Origin: Bdellovibrionales bacterium
Lineage (GTDB): Bacteria > Bdellovibrionota > Bdellovibrionia > Bdellovibrionales > JAMPXM01
Assembly: GCA_016713885.1 (NCBI GenBank)
Contig: JADJOF010000005.1
Coordinates: 124,001-188,000, forward strand
DNA: 64,000 nucleotides
Direction of reading: 5' to 3'
The notes beneath the pieces were generated by a model. That model ran no database searches and was not told the DNA's origin. It worked only from the letters and a program-made list of their open reading frames with translations. Both the position numbers and the translations under genes were made by a program. Shown piece after piece: positions 45,131-53,500 of the stretch (its first letter is position 1; each line of letters begins with the position of its first letter).

Positions 45131-45254
45131 AGGTGCCGTCAGAGAGGTCTCCCGGAGATAATGACCGTGAGCGACAAAAGTGAAAAGCGAAGTAGAGAGA
45201 AGATTCGTGGTGTACTTGTTGTCTCACTTATTGTAGGCCGCTCACTGTTGACAT

Positions 45255-45835
45255 TCACGGCTTCCTCCAGCTTCGAGAGTCTTCCATGACTTCGAAAATA
45301 CGAACGTTACACTTTGTTCGGTCCGTGAGATGGAGATCGTGAGTTCCGGGTTCATAGACCGTATCGTCAACAGTGACCGGACCGGTAGGTGCGGCTTCAA
45401 GCTCTAAGGTGCTACTAAGCGAATTTATTCCGATCTGGGACCCGATAGGAAAGCTGATACCGCAGACGGTTAGAGGTTTTTCGGCGATCACGGTATTGAC
45501 GACCCAATTGTCCTCCAGGCCTGCAGCCGGCTCTATGTGCAGAATCGAGATTTTCTTTTTGTCGACCATCTTCAAAAGAAGTGGTGGGAATGCAATTGGC
45601 CGTGCTCGCCCATTGCGTGTGCTCAAGCTAAGACGGTCGTGTTTTATCAGGATGCCATTTGTCGAGTAAGACGCATTTTCTATAAAAGTGATCTCTTGAG
45701 CCTCTTCATTTTGATAGATTGAGGAAAGTCGAAACCCTCCGGTGAATTCAATGTCTCCGATATGAGCTTTGGTCTGGTTGATGATCTCGATTTCGCCAAT
45801 CCCATTTGTGGAATGAATCACCTTGATGTTCGATG
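45255..45835 (-). pseudogene. A-family gene A2, 3' part (interrupted by IS)
   Basis: About 193 codons equal to the A-family from NIKVIHSTNGIGEIEI to the terminal SRSWRKP, with all family blocks (GFRLSSIYQNEE, LLLKMVDKKKISILHIE, PTGPVTVDDTVYEPGTHDL, DRTKCNVRIF). It has no start of its own: its 5' part is at 47068-47280, on the other side of the IS3-type element. Removing the element and one 4-base target duplicate restores one frame, so the insertion is recent. Confidence 0.8.
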
Positions 45836-45884
45836 GGCGGTTCTCCCAAGATTCTGTGAGTCATCGATCTTGAGTCAGGTGGCG

Positions 45885-46724
45885 TTAGCTTGCTAGCACG
45901 CTTTCCTGTTCCTGTCTTTGTTCTTTTGCAAACTCCATTGGTGCTTTCATTCCTAAGCTCGAATGGGGATTGATGTTGTTGTACCTCCAGTGCCAGTCGT
46001 CAATCTTTTCTCTGGCGTCTTGCAGTGAGAAGAAGACGTGTTCATTTAGACACTCGTCGCGAACTCGTGAGTTGAACGACTCGATCACCTGATTCGGTTT
46101 CCTGACCCGCGTGAACTCGAGCTGAACACCGTTCTTGTAAGCCCAATCGAGCATCGCACGTGATGTGAACTCCGTTCCCTGATCGGTTCTCACGATCTTC
46201 GGGTACGATCCCGACGCAAGCTGATCTAGAAAATCTGTCACATCGACTCCGCGGATTGAGTGGTCAACCAAAAGCCCCGGTGAGATTTTCGAATACTCGT
46301 CAACAATCGTCAGTGTTTTGAGCCGTCGTCCTGTTTCTAGATAGTCGAACATAAAATCAATCGCCCAAACCTCATTCGACGTCGTCGCCCTTGTTGGCGG
46401 CAGCCGCTGGTAACTGCCAAGTTTTTTACGTTTTCTCCTAGCAATCTGAAGCTCGAGTTCTGTGTAAATGCGATGCGAACGTTTGTGGTTCACATCCGGC
46501 ATCTCGCGCTTTAAAAGAACGAAGAGTCTTGGATGACCAAAACGCTTGTTCTCGCCAACGAGTGAGATCAGCCTGTCACGAACGGGGCCGTCCGTGCTCG
46601 GTGCTACCTCGTAGGCAAATGTCGAAAGGCTCAGGCCCAAAAGTCGACAACTCCGGGCCTTCGTGGTCTCGTACTTCTCGACCAGATACAGAGCCTCGGT
46701 GCGCCGATCTTTGGGCCTTACCAC
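45885..46724 (-). CDS. IS3-family transposase OrfB
   Basis: A 279-residue integrase-core protein. The DDE triad is in WAIDFMFDYLETGR, RTDQGTEFTSRAML and QVIESFNSRVRDECLNEHVF; an HTH_21-type segment precedes it (RFGHPRLFVLLKRE). The start is GTG at 46724, overlapping OrfA by 7 bases. AAAAAAG (46724-46730, minus strand) allows the usual -1 frameshift giving the active OrfAB fusion. The reading frame is intact. Confidence 0.92.
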   Translation of the reverse strand: MVRPKDRRTEALYLVEKYETTKARSCRLLGLSLSTFAYEVAPSTDGPVRDRLISLVGENKRFGHPRLFVLLKREMPDVNHKRSHRIYTELELQIARRKRKKLGSYQRLPPTRATTSNEVWAIDFMFDYLETGRRLKTLTIVDEYSKISPGLLVDHSIRGVDVTDFLDQLASGSYPKIVRTDQGTEFTSRAMLDWAYKNGVQLEFTRVRKPNQVIESFNSRVRDECLNEHVFFSLQDAREKIDDWHWRYNNINPHSSLGMKAPMEFAKEQRQEQESVLAS

Positions 46725-46981
46725 TTTTTTGAGTTCACCTCCTTCAGCATGATGATGTCGAGTGCCTGCTCAGCGACAAGTCGCTTGAGCTTCGCGTTCT
46801 CGGCCTCCAGGGCTTTCATACGCCGCGCTTCAGAGACGTCCATGCCGCCGAACTTTTTCTTCCAGTGGTAAAGCGTCTGTTGCGTTACACCGAGCTCTCT
46901 AGAAAGCTCTTTGGCCGTGATGCCGGCCTCCAGCTTTTTGACGGCTGAAATGATCTGATCTTCTGTGAATCTTTGCTTCAT
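46718..46981 (-). CDS. IS3-family transposase OrfA
   Basis: About 87 residues from the ATG at 46981 (RBS GAGAGGG); the frame is open to 47023. It is a helix-turn-helix protein: MKQRFTEDQIISAVKKLEAG, then SRELGVTQQTLYHWKKKFGG, and a leucine-zipper tail (KALEAENAKLKRLVAEQALD). It binds the element's ends and ends at a TGG TAA just after the A6G slippery site. Confidence 0.9.
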   Translation of the reverse strand: MKQRFTEDQIISAVKKLEAGITAKELSRELGVTQQTLYHWKKKFGGMDVSEARRMKALEAENAKLKRLVAEQALDIIMLKEVNSKKW

Positions 46982-47067
46982 CGGGTGTCCCTCTCCGGCT
47001 CTTCGCCGGTCGTTTTGGCACACCGTGACTCAAGTCTCAACTACATCAGTTTTTGGGGAGAACCGCC

Positions 47068-47280
47068 GATGTTGGCTTGGTGGTGATTTTGCAATCAGCG
47101 CATAATTTTTTGACTATGCAAGTGGATGCACCGAGCGCATCGCCTTTTTTGTACAAATCATTGCAGCGCGATTCATTCGCGGCGGACTGCACTGGAGTCG
47201 TTGAGTCCTCCGACCAAGAGCTTGAGCTAAAGATGGTGATCAGCGAGAAGGTAAAGAGCAGAAGGTGGCGATGACTCATT
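47068..47280 (-). pseudogene. A2 5' part: B-type signal peptide on an A-type body
   Basis: From the ATG at 47280 the minus strand reads the B-family signal peptide (SHRHLLLFTFSLITIFSSSS, WSEDSTTPVQ) and then switches to the A-family Cys region (CNDLYKKGDALGASTCIV, CADCKITTKPTS), where the IS interrupts it. Together with 45255-45835 it makes one hybrid gene of about 264 codons. It shows recombination between A and B paralogues at the start of the mature domain. Confidence 0.75.
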
Positions 47281-47302
47281 ACGGAACTCCGTTTTTCGAT
47301 AA

Positions 47303-48049
47303 TCACGGCTTCCTCCAGCTTCGAGAGCCTTCCGTAGATTCGAGAATGCGGACGTTACACTTAGTTCGGTCTGTTAGCTGGAGATCATGAGTCCCGGGTT
47401 CATAGGCTGTACCGTCAACAGTGACCGGACCTGTCGGTGCAGCCTCGAGTTCCAAATCGTCGCTAATCGGATGTGCCCCTATCTGGGACCCCGTTGGAAG
47501 GCTGATGCCGCAGACGACCAGAGGCTTTTCGGCGACTACAGTAATAACCAGCCATTTGCTCTCTTGGCCCGCAGTGCGTTCTATATCTCGAATGGAAATT
47601 TTCTTCTTGTCGACCATCTTAAAGAGCAGTGGCGGAAACGCGATTGGGAGAGCCCGCCCGTCGGTTGTGCTCAGGCTGAGAAGGTCGTGCTTTATTGGAA
47701 TGCTATTTGTTGAATAGGACGCATTTTTCATAAACGTTATGTCGTGAGCGAATTCATTCTGGTAGATCGATGTAAGTCGAAAACCTCCAGTGAACTCGAT
47801 GTCTCCGACATGAGCTTTGGTTTGGTTGATGACTTCGATTTTGCCAATTCCATCCTGAGATTGAATCACTTTAATATTCGATGCGGACTTTTTATTGATG
47901 CGGCAGTCGGCGCAGATTTTCTTGACGATGCATATGGAGGCAGCAGGCGCATCGCCTTCTTTGAAGAGAGCCTCACAGCTTGAAGTCTTCGCAGCGGACA
48001 TCACTGGTAAAGAGAGAACTGTGAGAAGAAGTGCGATAGGTGCCGTCAG
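47303..48049 (-). CDS. A-family exported protein, copy A3
   Basis: About 248 residues if translation begins at CTG 48049, which has GAGGAG 6 bases upstream and yields a full signal peptide (LTAPIALLLTVLSLPVMSAA). The nearest standard start, GTG 48004, would remove almost all of it. The body matches A1 almost exactly over its last 110 residues (FKMVDKKKISIRDIERTAGQ to SRSWRKP), so gene conversion between A1 and A3 is recent. The Cys motif is CADCRINKKS here, as in A5. Stop codons of A3, A4 and A5 are spaced exactly 859 bases apart. Confidence 0.78.
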   Translation of the reverse strand: MTAPIALLLTVLSLPVMSAAKTSSCEALFKEGDAPAASICIVKKICADCRINKKSASNIKVIQSQDGIGKIEVINQTKAHVGDIEFTGGFRLTSIYQNEFAHDITFMKNASYSTNSIPIKHDLLSLSTTDGRALPIAFPPLLFKMVDKKKISIRDIERTAGQESKWLVITVVAEKPLVVCGISLPTGSQIGAHPISDDLELEAAPTGPVTVDGTAYEPGTHDLQLTDRTKCNVRILESTEGSRSWRKP

Positions 48050-48161
48050 AGAGATCTCCTCGAGATAGTGACCGTGAGCGACAAAAGCGAAAAGCGAAGT
48101 AGCGCGAGGCTTCGTCGTGTATTCGGTGTCTCGTTCATTGCAGGCTTCTCATTGCTAACAG

Positions 48162-48908
48162 TTACGGCTTCCTCCAGCTTCGGGAATCTTCCTTGGCTTC
48201 GAAAATTCGGACGTTACACTTTGTCCGGTCGGTGAGCTGGAGAACGTGAGTTCCGGGTTCATAGACCGTATCGTCAACCGTGACCGGACCAGTGGGGGCG
48301 GCCTCAAGTTCTAAGTCGCTGCTAAGCGAATTTATTCCGATCTGGGACCCGACAGGAAGGCTGATGCCGCAAACGGTTAGAGGTTTTTCGGCGATCACGG
48401 TAATGACGACCCAATTATCCTCTAGACCTGCAGCCGGCTCTATGCCCAGAATCGAGATCTTCTTTTTGTCGACCATCTTAAAGAGAAGTGGTGGGAATGC
48501 AATTGGTCGTGCTCGCCCATTGCGTGTGATTAGGATAAGGCGGTCGTGTTTTATCGGTATGCCATTTATTGAAAGCGAGGCATTTTGCATAAAAATGAGT
48601 TTCTGACCGTCTTCATTTTGATAGATTGACGAGAGTCGAAAGCCTCCGGTGAATTCAATATCTCCGACATGAGCTTTGGTTTGGTTGATGACTTCGATTT
48701 CGTTAATCCCGTCTTTGGAATGAATCACTTTGATATTCGATGTTGGCTTGGTAGTGATTTTGCAATCAGCGCATACTTTTTCGACCATGCAAATGGAGGC
48801 ACCAAGCGCATCGCTCTTTTTAAAGAGAGCCTCACAGCTTGAAGCCTTCGCCGCGGACATCGCAGGTAAAGAGAGAACTGTGAGAAGAAGTGCGATAGGT
48901 GCCGTCAG
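48162..48908 (-). CDS. A-family exported protein, copy A4
   Basis: About 248 residues from CTG 48908 (GAGGAG at 6 bases; signal LTAPIALLLTVLSLPAMSAA); from the ATG at 48860 only 232 residues without a signal. The Cys region is CADCKITTKPTS (A1 type). The C-terminal module is PTGPVTVDDTVYEPGTHVL and DRTKCNVRIFE. It lies in the middle of the 859-bp tandem array; the untranslated leader upstream is nearly identical to that of A3. Confidence 0.78.
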   Translation of the reverse strand: MTAPIALLLTVLSLPAMSAAKASSCEALFKKSDALGASICMVEKVCADCKITTKPTSNIKVIHSKDGINEIEVINQTKAHVGDIEFTGGFRLSSIYQNEDGQKLIFMQNASLSINGIPIKHDRLILITRNGRARPIAFPPLLFKMVDKKKISILGIEPAAGLEDNWVVITVIAEKPLTVCGISLPVGSQIGINSLSSDLELEAAPTGPVTVDDTVYEPGTHVLQLTDRTKCNVRIFEAKEDSRSWRKP

Positions 48909-49020
48909 AGAGATCTCCTCGAGATAGTGACCGTGAGCGACAAAAGCGAAAAGCGAAGTAGCGCGAGGCTTCGTCGTGTATTCGGTGTCTCGTTCATTGC
49001 GGGCTTCTCATTGTTAACAG

Positions 49021-49770
49021 TTACGGCTTCCTCCAGCTTCGGGAATCTTCCATGGCTTCGAAAATACGAACGTTACACTTTGTCCGGTCTGTGAGCTGGA
49101 GAACATGAGTTCCGGGTTCATAGACCGTATCGTCAACAGTGACTGGACCAGTGGGGGCGGCCTGCAGCTCTCCGTCGCTGCTAAGCGGATTTACGCCGAT
49201 CTGGGACCCGATAGGAAGGTTGATGCCGCAAACGGTTAGCTGCTTTTCTGCGATCACGGTAATAACAACCCAATTGTCCGGTAAACTTGCGGTCGGCTCT
49301 ATGTCCTGAATCGAGATCTTCTTCTTGTCGACCATCTTCAAAAGAAGTGATGGGAAGGCAACTGGCCGAGATCGCCCAAAGCGTGGGCTCAAGCTAAGAC
49401 GGTCGTGTTTTATCGGTATGCCATTTGTTGAGTAAGATGCATTCTTCATAAAAGTGATCTCTTGAGCGTCTTCATTTTGATAGATTGAAGAGAGCCGAAA
49501 TCCTCCGGTGAACTCGATGTCTCCGACATGAGCTTTGGTTTGGTTGATGACTTCGATTTCGCCAATTCCATCCTGAGATTGAATTACTCTAATATTCGAT
49601 GGTGACTTTTTATTTAAGCGGCAGTCGGCGCAGATTTTCTTGACGATGCATATGGACGCCCCAAGTTCATCTCCTTTTTTGAATAAGGCCGCGCAGCTTG
49701 AGTCGTTTTTTGCATAGCTCGAATTTGAAACGGCCCATATGAAGATGGACAGGTAGATTTGCTTTAACAC
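49021..49770 (-). CDS. A-family exported protein, copy A5
   Basis: A 249-residue protein from GTG 49770 with its own signal peptide (MLKQIYLSIFIWAVSNSSYA), of the type also found in A1 and unlike A3/A4. Cys motif SSCAALFKKGDELG and CADCRLNKKSPS. The body has GGFRLSSIYQNEDAQEITFM and the usual C-terminal module. It starts 15 bases downstream of the peptidase tip that follows the PKD gene, so it is the first gene after the effector and the best candidate for its dedicated partner. Confidence 0.8.
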   Translation of the reverse strand: MLKQIYLSIFIWAVSNSSYAKNDSSCAALFKKGDELGASICIVKKICADCRLNKKSPSNIRVIQSQDGIGEIEVINQTKAHVGDIEFTGGFRLSSIYQNEDAQEITFMKNASYSTNGIPIKHDRLSLSPRFGRSRPVAFPSLLLKMVDKKKISIQDIEPTASLPDNWVVITVIAEKQLTVCGINLPIGSQIGVNPLSSDGELQAAPTGPVTVDDTVYEPGTHVLQLTDRTKCNVRIFEAMEDSRSWRKP

Positions 49771-49785
49771 ATTCGCCCCCAGATG

Positions 49786-50502
49786 CTATTTCGTGCTAGA
49801 AATGTGATGATGATTGTAGTGTCCATCATCTTTATAACTGAATTCAATCATATTAACGGAGAAGGGCGAAAGAGGAGTTCTCGTCGTAACTGAGTTAGCT
49901 TCGATAGGGTATCGGAGCGACATTCCATTTGGCAGAGTTCCTACACTGAGCAGGTCTCTATTTGTTGTTTGTTCTCGGGTCATCCGGTCGTAGATTCGAG
50001 TCGAAGGAGGTGAATTAGGCGGAGTGTAGGCTGCTGTTTTAAGTAGGAGAGATTCAAACCAATTGAATCCCATAGAGGAAAACTGCCTGATGTTTGGCGC
50101 GACAGACTTAAGCATGCTGATTCCATCGCGATTCAACTGGACCCATTTGGCAAGACGGTCACTTGAGTCGAGAGGTGGAGTGCCCACGCATTTACTGAGA
50201 TCGTGGCCGGCCAGAGCCTCCGTCGGAGATTCAGAGTAGAGACACTTCTCAACGGTTAGGCGGTGCTTGCATTGTTCTTTGCTATAGGTTTTTGAGCACG
50301 AAGCCTCAGTGTGCATGTAGCCGCCGTCGGGATCGGTCTGATCCTTTCCGTACTTAAGTAAAGTGAAAATATCGTTGTATCGTCGGCTGGTGTTTGCGGC
50401 GACAAACTCATTCGATAGAGTCGTATTCTCTTTTTGGCACGTAGTCGTAGTCACCACCGAGAACAGCTCCGCCAAAAGTGATAGTATCAAGCGTTTCGCC
50501 AT
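49786..50502 (-). CDS. C-terminal half of the PKD protein's LAS peptidase, in a shifted frame
   Basis: This frame continues the PKD protein after a one-base indel at the A5 run (plus-strand T5, 50431-50435). With four A's the join reads VPKENTTLSNEFVAANTSRR and runs to 49786, adding about 215 residues. It ends DGHYNHHHISSTK with the H-x-H zinc ligand, while the partner motif THSNGETLD (H-x6-D) is in the PKD frame just upstream. The Cys-rich block CSKTYSKEQCKHRLTVEKC is shared with tip C1. As a separate gene (Met 50502) it would lack half the active site. I treat it as the tail of the large protein. Confidence 0.7.
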   Translation of the reverse strand: MAKRLILSLLAELFSVVTTTTCQKENTTLSNEFVAANTSRRYNDIFTLLKYGKDQTDPDGGYMHTEASCSKTYSKEQCKHRLTVEKCLYSESPTEALAGHDLSKCVGTPPLDSSDRLAKWVQLNRDGISMLKSVAPNIRQFSSMGFNWFESLLLKTAAYTPPNSPPSTRIYDRMTREQTTNRDLLSVGTLPNGMSLRYPIEANSVTTRTPLSPFSVNMIEFSYKDDGHYNHHHISSTK

Positions 50503-53500
50503 TCGAGTGAGTTTCATGCGGATGGAGTTTTCCCCCATAGGGATTTGATCCGTCATTTATGCGAAATGGACCATATCCGTCGTTTGCTTGAGTTGTGTCG
50601 GGATTGTCTTTGAAGGGTGAGTCCGTGGCATCGACCGCCGTTGCCAAGGTAGAAAGAAAGTCGACAAGGTTGCTTGTGCCGAAGCTAGAGATCTGACCGC
50701 CGTAAAGATAGGTATCCATCGACATCGAGTTTGGCTTGAGGTTTTTCAGATTCCACATCGGTTTTGTGAGAAGTGATCTTTGATCAGCGTAGTCTGCCGC
50801 GCCACGTTTTCCTTTCACGCTGATTTCGATCTTAAATGGCTGAGTTTTTCCGGCGAGATTCGACAGGGTATCAAGCTCGGTCAATTTTTGTACCATGAGG
50901 CTGTGTGGAATATGAAAGCGGGCAATTCCTAGATTTCCAGACCGAGTGTTGATTCCCAGAATTCGAAGAGATGCTTCGAGATGGGATATCGTTTGATCGA
51001 TTGTCTTTGTCGACACCACGAGGCGTTTATCGCCACGTGATATCGATAGCTCCACTGATGTTACAAGCTCAATGCCGTTGAACCTGGCTTCGACGTCAAC
51101 GATGAAGCCGTATGCATCTTTGACCCAATTCTTATAGTTGGTTGTGTCCGAAGGATCGAACGGGTTGAAGCTCGGGAACGGGTTTATGTGTTTTGAAGGT
51201 GTGGTTGCATCGTCAACTTCCATCGGGAACAGCCCAGTTGAGCCGGCGCCTGGCGCAGACAGAAGGGTTGTCGCATTCTCAACCAATTGATTTCTGAGCT
51301 TGAAGCAATCAACGGAATTGTTGAATTCTTCGTTGCACGTCGAACTGAGTGCGGTTTGTGACTGAATCGATAAGCTTTTTGCTACTGCGAAAACCTTAGA
51401 CAGGAGAGTTGGCGGAGACACGACGGTGGTGTCTGCGACAGGAAACGATCCAAGCGCTGTTATCTGAATCGACGGTTCCGCATTGCTTGGTGCGCAGTAT
51501 GCTCGATGGAGAGGCGCGTTCCAGACAATTTCGTCAGAATCCGGCTTATAGCGGAACGACCGCGCGCCGCGATCATTGTATCGAAGCTCATAGATGACGG
51601 ATGTGTCTGACGGTGCAGTCGACGGTAGCGTAAATGAGAAGAGTTTTTCTTTGCTTCCGAATGTTGGGCTATTGGGATTCCCGATCGGAGTAGTCCATGA
51701 ACCCTTAAGTTCAGTTGGCGAGAAACTGCCGATATTGATGCTTTGAATGGATGGATTTCCGTTTTTCGTTCCCTTTAAGTGAGCGACGAGTTCATAGGTG
51801 ATGCCGCTTGAAACCTGCGCAGTTCGCCACTGGTAGTAAGGGCCAAGGTAGTTCGACCAATAGATCTGATAGGCGCTGAGTGCTGGCGCGACTGCAGCGG
51901 CGGTCGGATAGTAATATGCAACGGCATAGTCAGTTGAGACGATTTCGAGAGCGCGCAACTCAATCGAACATGCCTGGTATTCAGTCATTGCGCCGGCCTG
52001 GAAGTAGGCTTGGCATTCGGCACCCTTGATGTTTACTGGTACACGAAGTGCCAGGTAGGCTGCGTAATACTCCTCGGTCAAAGCCTGAAGGCGGAGATAT
52101 TCTCTGTACAAAGCTTCACCGCGAGCGAAGGCGCCAGGAAACTCGGCAACCCGTTCTGGGCTGTAGTCCGGCATATACTCATCCGAGTAAGCGTGACAGC
52201 CAATCGAAATCGTCTCACCGGGACTGAGCACATGTCCAGGTGTGTCGGCGAACTTTGATTGATCGGTGATGACGGAGAGTTTTGCCGTTTCGCCGGTCTG
52301 TGGATTCACTGATCCAATATTCCGAACTGTGACGCCCTCTGTTCTTCCAATGCCAAGGTTTGAAGGTGTCGAGTCGAGAACGACGAACGGATAGACGTTG
52401 GGACCATAGACGTCAGATTCATATGTTGCCATGCTAACCGATTGCGCTGAGGCTTTCGAGCTAGTCGCCATTTTTTGAATAGTCGGCGCAGACTGTTCGG
52501 CCAGAGCATTGATGACGGCATTTGGAACTGAGTTCTGAAGGCTTCCATGTAAGCTGAGTTCACTGGTGCTTGTGATTGTCGCATTGCCGTATGCGACTCC
52601 ACTGGCTCCACTGAGGTTGATCGTGTAGCTCCCTTTGGGAAGTTTTTGAAACTGCACTGAAGTGCTATTCGGTTGTTTTGTTATTTGAAATCCAGTCGAT
52701 GTGTTCGTAACGGTTGCGCTTGCGATAGACTGATCGACTTGGATCGACATTGCTCCGCCAGCAATTGCGATTCCGTGGATAGTTCCATGAATCGGTGAGA
52801 ATTCCGGAAGGCTGATAACAGAAATTCGAAGGTCATATGTGTCGAGCGGTGCCGTGAGAGTTGTAAGAAGAGCTGGAATGTTGATGACGAGCTGGCCCTC
52901 TTGAGTCGTGACGTGGGCTGATATGTCGATCGCGTCTTCAGTCGTACCATATTCGCTGGCCGCCGGTGTAAGGAAGGCATTGCCGGAGCCGTCAGCGAAG
53001 CTCATCGCCGTCGCTGGGGTAATAACGAGTGGCTGGGTCGGGTCAAGAAGGCCTGGGTTTTGCCCAATGACATTGAAGCAGGTGGCATTTTCGTCGCTTA
53101 AGCAAAGTTCGTCAGGGATTGAAACTTTGAGTGCTGCAGTCGACGTTGTGCCCGACTGGTCTTTGACTGTCAGCGTGACATCATAGAGTCCTGGTTTGCT
53201 ATAGCGATGTCTTGGATTCTGGTCGGAGCTGGTTTCGCCATCTCCGAATGACCAAAGATACTCATTATTGAGGCTCTGAGAGATAAGCGATCGGTCTGCG
53301 GAGAAGCGAACCTCGGCAGGAAGCGCATTGACGGTGAGGGTCTCATCGTTACGGACGGAGAGTGTGCTGAAACCCTGAACGAGCGATGCGACAGCTTGGG
53401 ATATGGGAGCGCCCTGGTAGTCGATGAGAACAATTTGGTTCGCTATGGCTTTCAGTCCATTGAGGTCAGTGACAGTGAGAGTGACTTCATGGCTACCGCT

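Larger units (their letters stand above)
45836..47067 (-). mobile_element. IS3-family insertion sequence, 1232 bp
   Basis: Terminal inverted repeats GGCGGTTCTCCC (45836-45847) and GGGAGAACCGCC (47056-47067) bound the element. The 4-base direct repeat GATG lies at 45832-45835 and 47068-47071, the target-site duplication. Inside are OrfA and OrfB with an A6G slippage site in the overlap. Size, ORFs and 4-base duplication fit the IS407-like part of the IS3 family. Host DNA on both sides is one A-family gene. Confidence 0.88.
47303..49770 (-). repeat. Tandem array of A-family units, 859-bp period
   Basis: Stops at 47303, 48162 and 49021 give two intervals of exactly 859 bases. Each unit holds one A gene plus about 110-160 bases of leader; leaders at 48017-48180 and 48877-49040 agree almost base for base. 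More diverged leader copies lie at about 41815-41985 and 45095-45260. Such an array expands and contracts by unequal crossing over. Confidence 0.75.

Noticed and set aside
47303..49770. CRISPR-like interpretation of the repeats
   Set aside because: The period is 859 bases and each unit is a coding gene; no short repeat-spacer pattern exists anywhere in the window.
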